Shown: positions 10,026-21,309, numbered from the stretch's first letter. The stretch is DNA of 64,000 nucleotides from Lotus japonicus (GCF_012489685.1 NC_080046.1:41813176-41877175), one strand, 5' to 3'. The notes: generated from the sequence alone by a model not told the origin. Numbers and translations: made by a program.

Positions 10026-12098
10026 GAGAAATGCTAGGAACATATATACTAGTTTTTTACGGTGATATTTGGTAAACAAACATTCTTCTAATTCAACTGG
10101 AAAAAGTTTAAGATTGAGGGGTTCTTTTGAGAAAACGTCTTGCTAAAGTGTTGTGTGTGGAGCGTGATTTTCGACAAACAAGTGTCAAGGGTTGAGGTTG
10201 AGTTTGCGACTTAAAACAAGTACTCAAGAGTACTGGAAACTGAATTTCATTAAACAAAGGGAAAAGTAGACAAAGAAATTCGAAAAACTGAAAATTACAT
10301 CAACTGAAGAAAATCGACAGGAATTCAATTGAAGAAAACAACAAGTTTGAAAGCATTAAATGCAGGAATTGTAAATGGTTGGTTCTTCAACATACTCCTT
10401 CATGATCACGTTAGGCTCTTGAAACTCACTAAAAAGCTAACATGTCCGCATGCGGACATGTTAGCTTTTTAGTGAGTTTTTCTGGAGTTGAGTTGGGAAC
10501 CCTTTTTTCTGACTAATCTTCGACGATGGCTTCCGTGGGTCAGTGAAAAACTGACTCACCGTGGAACACTTGAAATATTTTATTGTAGTGACAGTAATGC
10601 CCTTAACTTAATTTTTTTTGGACAATACTATCCTCATCTTCTCCACTACTTCTCTGAGCTCCGACACTGTTGCCCCACACATCTACAGTTGCAACCTCTT
10701 CACCCTCACAAAGACCAGGTTGTAGGACCCAGATACCAATAACACAGAAAAATGCAATGCAACCATCAGAATCAGAAACAAAAAGTGGCAGCTAGAAGGA
10801 ACAATTTATAAAAGGGGATTGATTAATTTTAATTTATAAAAAAGTTTTCATTTTGAAAATTCTGAATTGGGTGTTATTTCATAAATTGAGTCAAGTTGGT
10901 GGTGAAGAACATCGTCTCCGCCGAGGAGGAGGAGGAGCAGCTGAGCGTGACGCTGCTTTGTGAAGTTGAGAATGACGGAGGAGGAGATTTGTCTCCGCCA
11001 CCAGCAGGAAAAATCAACTCTTCTCTCCAACGACTTCAGCGATGCAAGGCGAAACCAGAGGAAACGAAACGAGGTTCACTGATTCCAGAACAGGGGGAAG
11101 GAATTTCGAAGAGGATGATATTGATAACCTTGTAATGCATGTTCTGTAAATAGGATTCAGGTTCAATCTAAGCCCCATCGTGTTGTTGTTTTGTTCTTCC
11201 AACAAGAATCTATGGTTTTTTGAACTCAACTTGTTCTGGTTTTTCTCTTTGGTTAGAGCATAACTCTTCACTGGAAGTTTTGGTATGTGGCGGCTTTGGT
11301 GCTTGGTGGTTCTGTGGATTCAGCAAAGAATGAGGGTTTGGGGAACAAGGATATTCTAGTCATTTTACATCTTTAATCTTAACCGTTGAATTTAAAATAA
11401 TATATCTAATGGTGAATTTTAAACTGTACTACCGTGGTTCAGTTTTCAACTGTCCCACTGAAGCCAAAACCCTAATCTTCTCCTATTTATAACACTCCAT
11501 TGCTGCACACGTCCTTGGCAGTTTTTCCTCTGACGAGTGGGTTAGTGGGTTTTGAATGTTTGGCGCCACACCCACGATCTCTTGCTTGTTCTGGAAGCCT
11601 CTTGCACACGTTCTATAACCGCTTGCTTACCACGTGGGGGATCTGACATCGTGGGCAAAGGCGCTCCCCTTTTCAACCGCTCCTTGCGTTGTGGACAAAA
11701 GCACGTGTTGGTAACTGCCCACTACTTTGTAACTGCTTCATGCACTGATCTTGTCGAAATATACGGCTATCAGTTTGTCATTTCAACTTAGCATTTTGCA
11801 TCGTTTTCCTGTGGATTTTTAACCAGATTTCGACAGTTGTCGAGAAGTACCCTTTCGATGAGGTTGATGTCGATAAACCTGCCTTTCATAAAATTGGGTT
11901 AACACTAGTACTACATTTCTTACATTCTTTAGAGATATATGAATGTCTTTGGAAGTTACATATTATTGGTTTTTTCTCAAACAATTAAGAAAAATTTATT
12001 TTCGTATAAATAGATTACATTTTCAGAAAGTTTGTTTACCTTTTATCTAAAGCATGCGTGTTTAGAATTTGTTAAAAAAGTGGAGGTTTACCTTTCAG
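10026..12098. other. Region without a recognised gene between SIRE copy 1 and P450 A
   Basis: Contains the perfect palindrome at 10422-10479, a GC-rich purine-biased patch at 10890-11060 (GAGGAGGAGGAGGAGCAG), and an upstream-like stretch near 11470 (AAACCCTAATC, then CTATTTATAA). Another short stretch near 11820-11900 could be a captured coding fragment. Several ORFs of 60-85 codons exist but none has a recognisable motif. The last tens of bases before 12099 are the 3' end of the P450 intron (TTTACCTTTCAG). Confidence 0.4.
10422..10479. repeat. Perfect 58-bp palindrome (two 29-bp arms, no loop)
   Basis: The left arm 10422-10450 is the exact reverse complement of the right arm 10451-10479, centred on CCGCATGCGG. 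The next base on each side breaks the symmetry (G and T). Extruded as a cruciform it would give a 29-bp stem on each strand. Confidence 0.97.
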
Positions 12099-12713
12099 GA
12101 TGTCTTCAGTGCTGGCAGTGAGCCTGCAGGAACTACAATTAATTGGGCAATGGCTGAGATGATGAAGGATCCAAGAGTATTGAAGAAAGCACAAATTGAA
12201 GTGAGAGAAGTGTTTAATAGGGGAGGAAAGGTTGATGAAAGTTGCATTTTCCTCTTCTTGAAATCAGTCATCAAAGAAGTCCTAAGATTACACCCTCCTT
12301 TTCCTCTTCTTCCAAGGGAATGTAGAGAAGCCCGTGAGGTTAATGGATATAATATACCAGTAAAAAGTAGGGTTGTGGTCAATGCTTGGGCGATTGGAAG
12401 GGATCCAAAATATTGGACTGAACCAGATAGATTTTACCCTGAAAGGTTTATAGATAGCTCAATTTATTATAAAGGAACTAGTTTTGAGCTTATCCCATTT
12501 GGTGCTGGGAGGAGAATTTGCCCAGGCATGAACTATGGTATGGCTAATGTTGGGCAAGTCCTCGCATTCTTATTGTACCATTTTGATTGGGGGCTACCAA
12601 ATGGAATGAAAAATGAGGACTTGGACATGACAGAGGAATTTGGAGCTACTGTTGCAAGAAAAGGTGATCTATACTTGATTCCTACAGTTTCTCATCCTTT
12701 CTCTGCATCTTAG
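12099..12713 (+). pseudogene. CYP71D: P450 A: lone exon 2 of a CYP71D-type cytochrome P450
   Basis: An intron acceptor (CCTTTCAG) precedes exon 2, which codes for 204 residues, but no exon 1 is found upstream in the window. Present: I-helix INWAMAEMM, ExxR in [15 protein letters not shown] and the heme loop [11 protein letters not shown]. Lesions: the I-helix reads AGSEPAGTT where copies B and D have Glu-Thr, so the proton-delivery Thr is Pro. Three residues are missing against copy D (two after DES, one before PREC). CYP71D enzymes are ER-bound monooxygenases of specialised metabolism. This copy cannot make an enzyme because the N-terminal half is absent. Confidence 0.93.
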
Positions 12714-12798
12714 AAAATGCAGTACTGTCCAACATGCACAACTTGAAAAGTGCCCCTTTAATTACTACTCCCTTGTAGTTTTGGGTATAATTTCAATA

Positions 12799-13355
12799 GG
12801 CTTAATTGCAACTTTGGTCCCTCACGTTTATCAATTCCACGATTTTAATCTCCCACCTAATTTAATTACATGAATGGTCCCTAACTTTTCTGGCTGTCTG
12901 CAATGTTGGTCCTACCGTTTATTTGTTAACAGAGGAGGCTTACGTAGATGTCCAATTGGATAGAGAAAGAAGAACTGAAGAGAGAGGGAAGCATGTGAGT
13001 TGCACGTGAGACCTGCAACAGTCATTTTCTACCCTCTTCCTCCTGTAAAAACAGAGCACCGTTAGGAAGATGTTTCGAAGCTTGAGATTGAGCGAAAATG
13101 GAAGAGATAAAGAACGAACGAGTCCCTGGAGGCGAGGAAGAAGGTTGAATCAGTTGTTAGTCTCTTTCTCTCTCCAATTCGACTTCCACATCAGCTAAGT
13201 GACCATCCACGTAAACCTTCTCCATTAACAAATAAATAGTAGGACCAACGTTGCAGACGGACAGCAAAGTCAGGGACTATCTGTGTAATTAAATTAGATG
13301 GGGGACTAAAATCGTGAAATTGATAAATGTGAGGGACCATAGTTGCGATTAAGCC
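12799..13355. mobile_element. MULE-type MITE with about 150-bp terminal inverted repeats and 9-bp target duplication
   Basis: Starts GGCTTAATTGCAACTTTGG and ends with the near inverse CCATAGTTGCGATTAAGCC; similarity between the arms runs about 150 bp inwards. It is flanked by exact 9-bp duplications ATTTCAATA (12790-12798 and 13356-13364), the Mutator-superfamily signature. No coding capacity. It lies 85 bp after the stop of P450 A, inside flanking DNA that copy C also has. Confidence 0.92.
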
Positions 13356-13383
13356 ATTTCAATATCTCAAATAGTTTGTTGTT

Positions 13384-13648
13384 TTAGGATGCTAATGCAT
13401 TTTTTCCCATTTTTTCCACCTATACCCTCATTTAATACATTTTCTCTCACTTATCACATTTCATATTAACCAACCACAACTCTTCTCTATTAATTACATT
13501 CTTCTCTATCTAAGTATAATTTAATAGTTGCACATCATACTAGTAAAATTAAATAAGGGCAATCTAGTCAAATTACACTATCAATAATTGATTTCTTACT
13601 CTTTATGCCGCAATCTTAAACTACAAAGTTTCTGAAACGGAGGAAGTA
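13384..13648. mobile_element. Possible Stowaway-like MITE remnant
   Basis: AT-rich DNA absent from the equivalent flank of P450 C. Its right end, GAAACGGAGGAAGTA, is the inverse of the TACTCCCTCCGTTTC-type Stowaway terminus. A matching left terminus is not clear, so the limits are approximate. Confidence 0.4.
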
Positions 13649-13649
13649 T

Positions 13650-14030
13650 TTGATTGTTGCTACCATAAGTTTCTTCCTGCTACTTTTTATTCAGGCTTCA
13701 ATGTTATAAATTTTATTTTCATTTTGTCACAGAATTGGTTTCCTCATCCATTATATTTCATGTTTTATTATATTCTTTTTAGTCCATTTTACATTGATGA
13801 GCTATTAAAAGTTTCACGGTGGATACTACAATTTTCTATTATGTTCTCTTTCTGATTTCTTACTTTTTCCGAAACAGAACTTACAAAGCTTCACAATTTA
13901 TGCTCGTGTATAGAGAAGGGAGATTAGTACACGGCATGCATCTACATTAAGCACATTAATTTCGAGAAACTTTTATGCATGAATTCACTAAGAGAAACAC
14001 ATAAATTGACTACGAAAAGTAACTTAGCCA
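13650..14030 (+). repeat. Downstream flank of P450 A, duplicated behind P450 C
   Basis: Matches 35720-36210 in order, with shared pieces such as CATAAGTTTCTTCC, ACATTGATGAGCTATTA and GCATCTACATT. The A and C copies therefore arose by a duplication that took more than the coding region. No gene of its own. Confidence 0.75.
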
Positions 14031-14034
14031 TGAC

Positions 14035-14440
14035 TTTTTAGCTAGATTACAAATAAACTATCAATATTTAACATCCCCTCTCAATTTGAATTCCTCATAG
14101 CACCATTGAATTGTTGAAGCGACTCAAGTGTTAATCTTTCAGCAAGAACATATGATGGTTGCTCTTCAATATTGATAAAATGCAAGTAAATTTTCGTCTT
14201 TTGCACCATATCACAAACATAGTTGTGATTTGTGATACAACGCAATGTGCTTGATCTTTCATGAAAACTGGGTTCTTAGACAATGATATTGCAGATTGAT
14301 TGTCATATAAAGTAGGAGTAAGATCTTCAACCTTTTGCTGCAAGTCAATCAAACTTCTTCTTAACCAAGTAGCTTCACGTGTTGTCTCATTTGGAGAACT
14401 AATTTCATCAGTTTTTGCCGATGATAAAACAACTATCTTT
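14035..14440 (-). pseudogene. Degenerate Copia RNase H C-terminus, minus strand
   Basis: Reading leftwards, the translation gives [15 protein letters not shown], then after a frameshift YVCDMVQKTKIYLHFINI and EEQPSYVLAERLT, the usual end of Copia RNase H. It is followed by a purine tract (GAGAGGGGATGT) and a few tens of bases of likely LTR. It is unlike the other Copia elements here and is interrupted by stops. Confidence 0.75.
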
Positions 14441-15059
14441 ACTTTATATATAACTCCTTGAAATGAGTTATGACCTAAAAACTTAGGTCAATGTACTCTT
14501 CCTATCATCAAAACTTCATTCCAATCATTGTTAGTAGTAAATCAAACGATCGAGCTTGCTGTCTTCTTCGATCACTTAGGAGAGGTTCCATGTTGGCTAG
14601 GAACTTGTTAAACCCATCAGTGAAAATCCTAGCCCAATAATGTACTCACTTTGAAATTTGTAAATTAGCCATTAAGTTTACATGTAGAAAATTCCACAGT
14701 ACTATAAACTTTAAATTTGAAAAGAAAAATGTTATTTAGTACGGAACACTCCCTCAAAAAATATAAGAATTGACTATGTAATGTTATTGGAGAAAAATTA
14801 GGAAAACACTAACCATAAATGGGTGGGTGATCCAAAACTTTTACTGCCTTAAAGATAATGAAGAACTAATAAGCTGCAAAATAAAGATTACTCGGTTCAT
14901 TCGTAGATATAGAAATCAAGCTAACTGGATGTAGTGGGTATTATGGCCATGATTATTGAAATAAGTTAAGTAAGAAACCAATTAGACTTCAATAGATTTT
15001 TGAATTTAATTTTTTTACACCATCATGCAACTAATATGTGGGCATAAGTCAATAGTTAG
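14441..15059. other. Unassigned DNA
   Basis: AT-rich; the left part may continue the Copia remnant, as short reverse-strand stretches still look RT-like. No gene or boundary could be supported. Confidence 0.3.
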
Positions 15060-15540
15060 GACTTAGACCGGATCCGCCCTCAGTGGACCGGGACCGAACT
15101 GGTCAAGTCAGACGCACTTCGTCCTAGAGTTAAGGACTCGACGTCTTGCGGGCATGTGGACCGGTCCCGCCCCGAACAGACTGGCGAGACCCAATTGGCG
15201 CATCCACACCCAATGGCGAGTTCCATTGATGGACCCGCATAGAGTGACGAGTGCCCATGTAGAGTTATATGTCCAGGACCCATGCATTTACACCCAACAA
15301 GGGGGGTCAAAGATGAGGCTCATATGTAATAAATTTAGGTTAATTTTGGGTTTAGCCCGACTATAAAAGGCTAGACCCCTCATTGAATAAGATAGGTTCT
15401 CACTATTTTATATTATCGTGTTGACAGCGCAAAACCTTAAGACATTACCCCCTAGATCGGAGTGGTTAGGTGCCGTGTAAGAACAAGACTCATCGGTAAT
15501 TCTATATCATTTGCCATCGTATAAATTTATGTGTTACTAA
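15060..15540 (+). repeat. GC-rich LTR-like remnant
   Basis: Sharply more GC-rich than its surroundings up to about 15310. It is followed by CCCGACTATAAAAGGCTAG (TATA-like) and CCTCATTGAATAAGATAGG, the usual U3/R arrangement of plant Gypsy or TRIM LTRs. No TG...CA ends or target duplication were identified. Confidence 0.4.
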
Positions 15541-15807
15541 TTAAAAAGTAACGGAGAAATACGAATTAATTCAGTCACTAAATTTCTTCTAACTCTAATT
15601 TACCACCTTAAGAATAGAAGGGAACATAATGTGACAAGTTAATTGGCTAAGCGACAAGAGATCTAGTAAGGCCGATTCCTTCTCTGTTGGAAAAAACAAT
15701 ATACAGTTATGGACTAAAAGGTACTGCCAAATATTCATATGCAAAAACCAAATAACCATAATAAAAACAACTTGTAGACATCCGCACACATGCAACAAAA
15801 ACTAACA

Positions 15808-16265
15808 CTATGTTTGGTACCACCAACTTTGGCAAGAGAGAGATAACGAAGAGGGAGTTTGTGGAGAAATAAGAACCCACCCTTGTTTGTTTCTATTTAC
15901 TATAGCGAAGAGGTGCTTTGCAAGTGTGGGACCCAGGTCCTTTTGTTGGTCTTCGCAAAAGTCGAAGAGTTGAGAAGCTGGCATGATGGGATTCTTTTTT
16001 TACTTATTTATCCTTATACTGTATGTTTACTAGTAGGTTGCAGCAAAATCTTGATGTTGGATATATATGTCTTTTGATAAAAAAATTCTTTTTCTTTTTC
16101 TAATATTTATTTTCCACATCATTCTCTCTCTTCTCTTTCTCATTTATCTTTATCATACCAAACAACCTCTAAATCTACTCTATTTCTCACTCATTTCTCT
16201 CTACTCAACTTCTCTCTTCTCTACTCTCTCTACTCTATCTCTCTCTTCTCTGCCAAACGGACCTT
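15808..16265. mobile_element. Possible MITE with TTTGG-type ends and a CT-rich core
   Basis: Left end CTATGTTTGGTACC and right end CTGCCAAACGGACC are roughly inverse. A second CCAAACAACC at about 16160 suggests nesting. The interior right half is a CT-rich run. The inverted repeats are short and imperfect. Confidence 0.35.
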
Positions 16266-16369
16266 AAGAGTGAGAAGGAAAGAGAAAGACGTAATTAATT
16301 AAAAGATATATGTTTAAAGAGAGAAAGAAAAAGAAAAATGTTTATATGTTCAAGTATCATTAATATATC

Positions 16370-16690
16370 GTTACTATAAGCATAAACCTTGTTAACAATA
16401 TAGCATGAGATTCTAGACAAGAAACAACAAATGTTCACAAAAACAATATGTACGAATAGCTATAGATTAACAGATACGTACTACCAAATAAATATGCTGA
16501 TCGAATGAGAAAAGCATAAGCCTTGTTAACATTGTATGAGATTCCAGACTAAAAACGACAAATGTGACCATGAACATAGGTGCTAATCTGATGTATACGC
16601 TGGAAGATATATAATCTTGAGAGAAACTTTAGACATATCTTTAATAAAAATACAAAACCTGAGAACAAACAGTCACAAAATTAACTAGCC
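16370..16690 (+). repeat. Upstream region of P450 B, duplicated at 22080-22400
   Basis: About 320 bp found again near 22 kb. Within each copy a motif, AGCATAAACCTTGTTAACA followed by TGTATGAGATTC, occurs twice about 130 bp apart, so there is an older internal duplication. It lies some 400-700 bp ahead of the P450 B start. Confidence 0.8.
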
Positions 16691-16740
16691 GTCTTTTGTT
16701 AACTTTTGTGTTGAATGCATAATGCTCTTTTTAATTCAAG

Positions 16741-16835
16741 TAATCCTTGAGATATGGGCTCCGCTCCAGCCTCCAGCAAGCAAGTGGAACTGAGAAAAAT
16801 AGAAAATGAAAGGAGCATCTGCAAGTAGTTCTTGC
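16741..16835 (+). promoter_or_regulatory. Conserved upstream block of P450 B
   Basis: AATCCTTGAG, then CTCCAG, AAGTGGAAC and GAAAAATAGAAAATGAAAGG, then GCATCTGCAAGTAGTTCTTG. The same series occurs ahead of copy C (28416-28500) and copy D (41575-41668, inverse). In B it is pushed away from the ATG by a MITE-like insertion. Retention in three copies could reflect common descent or a shared regulatory role. Confidence 0.6.
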
Positions 16836-16871
16836 ATGTCTATATTAATGCATAGATATAATTGATTTAGG

Positions 16872-17045
16872 GATAATGTTTCATCCACACCTCTCTTTTG
16901 AGGTGGAGAGGTGGAATGGTGAGAGAGATAGAAAGAAAAGAAAAAGTAAGGGAGAGAAAATATGAGATGTGATAGATGATAAGATGGGAGAGATAGAAAT
17001 AAAAAGAGGTGGAAATGAAGTGTTTAAAAAATAAGGTGTGTATAT
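16872..17045. mobile_element. MITE-like insertion in the P450 B promoter
   Basis: Purine-rich, with ACACCTCTCTTTTGAGGTGG at the left and AAAGAGGTGGAAATGAAGTG at the right. A related sequence lies in the opposite orientation at about 27530-27660. Copies C and D lack it at this point. Exact ends and target duplication were not settled. Confidence 0.5.
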
Positions 17046-17085
17046 ATCTTTACTCTTGATTTAGTCCATCCACTCTTTCATCTCA

Positions 17086-18712
17086 ATGGCTCCTCAAATT
17101 CATGACTGGTTAGCCCTTTTCACTTTTTTCCTATCCATGATTGTTGCAATCATGATCATAAGGAAGAATTTAAAAGAAAAACACACAACTTCAAATGTAC
17201 TCCCAGGTCCATGGAAGCTACCTATCATAGGAAATATTCCCCATCTTGTTACATCTCTGCCACATCGAAAATTAACGGACTTGGCCATAACATATGGACC
17301 CTTGATGCATCTTCAACTTGGGGAGATCTTCACCATTGTCGTTTCCTCAGCAGAGTGTGCGATGGAGGTAATGAAAACCCATGATATTATCTTTGCTTCA
17401 AGGCCTCATCTTCTAGCCACTGATATAGCTACATATGATTCCACAGACATAGCTTTTTCACCTTATGGTGATTATTGGAGGCAGCTTCGGAAGATCTGTG
17501 CCATAGAGCTTTTAAGCACCAAGCGGGTAAGATCTCTTTGGCCAGTCAGAGAGAAAGAGATCACTACTCTTATTAAATGGATTGCTTCAAAAGAAGGATC
17601 AGAAATCAATCTGACTCAAGCAGTTCTTTCAGTTATGTATACATTCACTTCAAAAGCTGCATTTGGCAAGAAATATGAGGAACAAGAAGAGTTCATATCA
17701 GTGGTAAAACAACTTATGAAGCTTGCAGGAGGTTTCAACTTAGGAGACTTGTTTCCTTCAGCTAAATGGCTTCAAAACCTTTCTGGGATGAGGCCTAAGC
17801 TTGAGAAGTTGCACCAAATTCTAGACAGGATTTTGGATAATATCATGTATGACCATAGAGAAGCAACGTTAAGAGATACACAAGCTTTGGTTGATGCAGA
17901 GGAAGATCTGATTGATGTTCTCTTAAAATTTGAGGACAGTATCACTGACTTGGATTTTAGCTTAACTTCAAATAATTTCAAGGCTATAATCATGGTAAGC
18001 ATAGGTTCTATCTTCTAGAATAATTCAATCCCCTCAAATAAACAAACTCCAATTTTTTGAATTCACATGCATGCTTTTATCCTTTCAGGATGTCTTCATT
18101 GGCGGGAGTGAGACTGCAGCAAGTACTATTAATTGGGCACTGGCTGAGATGATTAAGGATATTAGAGTATTGGAGAAAGCACAAGTTGAGGTGAGAGAGG
18201 TATTCGGTAAGAGAGGAAAAGTTGATGAAAGTGGCATTGAGGAGCTCAAATACTAGAAAGCAATCATCAAAGAGGTTCTCAGGGTACACCCTCCTCTTCC
18301 TCTTCTTGTTCCAAGGGAAAGTACACAAGCATGTGAGATTAATGGATATAATATACCTGTTAAAAGCAGGGTAATGGTCAATGTTTGGGCATTTGGAAGA
18401 GATCCAAGATATTGGACTAATCCAGATAGGTTTTACCCTGAAAGGTTTATTGATAGAAAAATTGACTACATAGGAACTAATTTTGAGTATATTCCATTTG
18501 GTGCTGGAAGGAGAATTTGTCCAGGCATGAATTATGGCATGGCAAATGTTGAGCAGATCCTTGCATTCTTATTGTATAATTTTGATTGGAGGCTACCCAA
18601 TGGGATGGAAAATGAAAAGTTGGACATGGCAGAGGAATTTGGAGCTACTGTGTCAAGAAAATGTGACCTATACTTGACTCCTACAATTTTTCCTCCTTTG
18701 CGTGCAACTTAG
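17086..18712 (+). pseudogene. CYP71D: P450 B: CYP71D-type cytochrome P450 with one nonsense codon
   Basis: Exon 1 is 17086-17994, the intron 17995-18088 (GT...AG, 94 bp), exon 2 18089-18712; total 510 codons, the normal CYP71 length. It shows an N-terminal anchor helix (about residues 8-25), a [11 protein letters not shown] hinge, the C-helix WRQLRKI, I-helix GGSETAAST, ExxR (KEVLRVHPP), FYPERF and [11 protein letters not shown]. The only break seen is TAG at 18254-18256, where copies C and D have TTG (Leu, in LKYLKAI). A truncated 358-residue product would lack the heme Cys. A sequencing error or a segregating null allele cannot be ruled out. Confidence 0.93.
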
Positions 18713-18962
18713 AAAACGCAATACCATCCAACATGCGCCCCATCAGGGGTAGAGGCATGATTTTCACACTGGGAGATCAAAGATAAAAAAAGAGCATTTA
18801 AACGTTCATGTTTGGAATTACTTGTAGAAAATTACTGTGAAGTTAAATCAAAGTGGTTAAAAGCAGTGAAATTGCTTCTATCTACCATAATTTTGCCACA
18901 CCAGAAGTTAAATCAAACATTTACTATTACTTAAAATAAAAAATATTCACACAAGCACAACA

Positions 18963-19262
18963 TTATGTTTGGATACGAGTCACATTTTTCAGTAAGTATG
19001 TTAAGGGAGCGAAATGTACTCTTGTTTTGCAAAACAAATGCAAATGTAATTAAGCATGTTATGAGAGTGAAAACGTCAATGAGAAAGTAGGAATGTGATA
19101 CTTTTTCTATTTCACTTTTCCATTGGAATATGTCAATTACAAAATTACCCACATTTATATATCTTTCATTAAGCATCATATTTATCTTTTATTTAAAAAT
19201 AAGTTTTTTAGTAATTTTATATCTAAAATTAAATTTACTTTATTCTATCCAAACAACATATA
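18963..19262. mobile_element. Possible hAT-like MITE
   Basis: Left end TATGTTTGGATA and right end TATCCAAACAACATA are approximate inverse copies; the interior is AT-rich without coding potential. The flanking duplication was not identified. The rest of 18713-19440 shows nothing else beyond diverged P450 downstream DNA. Confidence 0.4.
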
Positions 19263-19439
19263 TTTTTTAAAACTTATGTTTGCATTAATTTCCGAACACA
19301 AATTCAATCTTTTGTACTTCATTACATCAAACATAACTTTATTGAGGAGTGATACAAATGAATTCTACATACGCAAATCAATTGGTATAACTAATTTTTT
19401 CTTATAAGCAGAAGAAATCTATAATTAGTTTGAGTATAA

Positions 19440-20292
19440 GAGAAACTGAAAGTCAGAATCAATACAAATCCAATAGCTGCGTTTGCTCTAAAGACTAAGG
19501 GCTTCTATTCTGAAGACCAGAAGTTCTGAAGGGAACGGTCCAGAAGCTGAAGACTTGAAGTTCTGAATATCCAAGCATCCTCGTGACTCTGACTAGAAGC
19601 TTCACAAATTCACATTTGAAGCGTTCCTCTGAAGATCAGAAGTCAACAGTAAAGGACAACCGACCAGTCTACCTACGAGGATCAGCCTTTGTACGATCTG
19701 GAAATTCCAGAAGTACCCTCCAACGAATAGAATTTCACAACGGAAAAATCACCTTGTGCTTGGAGTATTTAAAGGTTGAAGAAAGGAAGAAAAAGCTAAG
19801 ACACTGCATTGCAATATAACTCTCATTCAAGCGATAAACCTTAGCAATCTTTTTCTTCATTGTTCTTATTTTGTTTACACTCTGCTTATTTAGAAACAAC
19901 TCTTTGTAAACCCAATTCTTTCAAACTCTTGTTTGTATTTCCTCAAGGGACCGGTTAGGTCAGTAGCCTTGAGAAGACTAAGACTTGTGTGTCTTAGTGT
20001 TTGCTAGTTCTTAGGATTGTTAGTCACTGAGCAAGGTGTGCTAGTGCAGTTGTAACATCCTTTGATTAGCTGATTACCTTCATTCGACGAAGGAAGAAAT
20101 CACCTTAACGGGTGGACTGGATTATCTTGAGGATTTGTTCAAGTGAACCAGGATAAAATCCTTGTGTGTTTCTCTCTTTACTCTTTGCTCTCCTTCCTTT
20201 GATACCGAGAGTCTTTTGTGAACTTAAAAAGAAACCATTTTTAATGCAAAATCCTATTCAAACCCCCCTTTCTAGTGTTTTTCATACCTTCA
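19440..20292 (+). repeat. 5'-truncated, diverged SIRE-type LTR
   Basis: Ends ...TTTCTAGTGTTTTTCATACCTTCA, like the SIRE LTRs here. It shares the TCTGAAG/CCAGAAG repeats, the stretch AGAAGACTAAGA, CGGGTGGACTGGA, AAGTGAACCAGGATAAAATC and the CAAACCCCCC run. The first third of an LTR is missing. It abuts Gypsy gag sequence directly, so a SIRE element once inserted in the Gypsy element and was largely lost. Confidence 0.85.
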
Positions 20293-20554
20293 CCCTCAAA
20301 CGCTTAAGAGCATCCTTCTCCTCCTCTAGTATGTACATATGAGCCCTGGCGCGAATCTCTGTCATCGAGCTCGCCGGTTTCCGGCTCCATTTGTTATTTA
20401 GCGATCCTGACCTCAAACCATTTTTGAACGCCCCCACGCACACATCTGGATTTGAATCTTCAAATCGGGCCATGTACTGTTTGAGCGTTTCACTCTCTCT
20501 TTGGCGAATGTTGAACAGATCATTTATAGTCACCTTTTGGATCTGGTTCACCAA
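20293..20554 (-). pseudogene. Ty3/Gypsy gag fragment
   Basis: Minus-strand translation gives LFNIRQRESETLKQYMARF, GAFKNGLRSGSL, SRKPASSMTEIRARAHMYI and a Glu/Lys-rich end. This is the plant Gypsy gag (retrotrans_gag) pattern of Tat/Athila-related elements. The protein runs into the SIRE LTR at 20292, and no pol follows. A short stretch (20555-20758) separates it from the N-terminal part. Confidence 0.85.
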
Positions 20555-20758
20555 AAAACAGCAGCAAGAACTACGATGAGAAATCCATGAAATTAGAAAT
20601 GGATCCTGGCTGTAGCGTAGTGAACTATGCCTTTGCCGTAGATTTAAAGGTTGAGGGAAACATTTTGCATTTCACAGCATTAGAGGTAGCGTGGATGACC
20701 ATCTTTGTGTTGAAATATAGAAGATGATCCTTGGGATTTGAATCGGCACTATAAGATT

Positions 20759-21253
20759 CTAAAACAGGGTTTTCATGTTTTCTGGAATCACCACGTTCTC
20801 TACCTCCACTGAGAACAACCTAAACTCGAAGACGTTCTCCGCTTCTCGAATGCCATCCTTATAATACTCACGCTCATATCGAAGATAATCAAGCTGAGCC
20901 TGGATATGCTCATTGTTGCGCTGAATATCTCCGATATTGTGCATCATCCTTGCCCAATCCTCCAGGGTCACCACCAGCAAGGGAGGCAGTGGTACTGTTG
21001 GCGGAAGAGGTGGTGGAGGTGCTTGAGATGGTGATCGTGGTGGCGAGGGAGGTGGAGGTGGTGGAGTTGGCGGCGATGGTGGCAATGACCCTTGTGGTTG
21101 TGTAACACGCAAATATGGGCCAAAATGGCCCAGATCTGGCTGAACTGAACCATGCTGAGCACCAACCACCAGATCTGGCTGGATCGGACGCCGGGGTGGC
21201 GAGACACGCTCCCACTCTGAGAAAACTCTGCGTCGCCTACGCTTAATTTCCAT
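20759..21253 (-). pseudogene. N-terminal gag region of the same Gypsy element
   Basis: 164 codons starting MEIKRRRRRVFSEWERV, then a strongly Pro-rich segment (PPSPPTPPPPPPSPP) and a region ending in charged residues. Its Met lies about 60 bp inside the PBS, as expected for a gag start. The linking sequence to the gag core is shortened and out of frame, so gag is not functional. Confidence 0.7.
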
Positions 21254-21309
21254 GATTTAAAATGAGCCACAAGCAAATACACGTGATCTGGGAATCAAAA
21301 GTTTATCGA

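Noticed and set aside
11552..11791. 79-codon ORF after a TATA-like stretch
   Set aside because: No recognisable motif and no second copy to test conservation; left as unassigned DNA.
15080..15366. Overlapping 70-76 codon ORFs on both strands
   Set aside because: Caused by local GC-richness of an LTR-like remnant; no protein similarity seen.
20910..21282. Alternative ORFs of about 100 codons in other frames over the Gypsy gag N-terminus
   Set aside because: Shadows of the Pro-rich gag frame; low-complexity Ser/Thr or His repeats.
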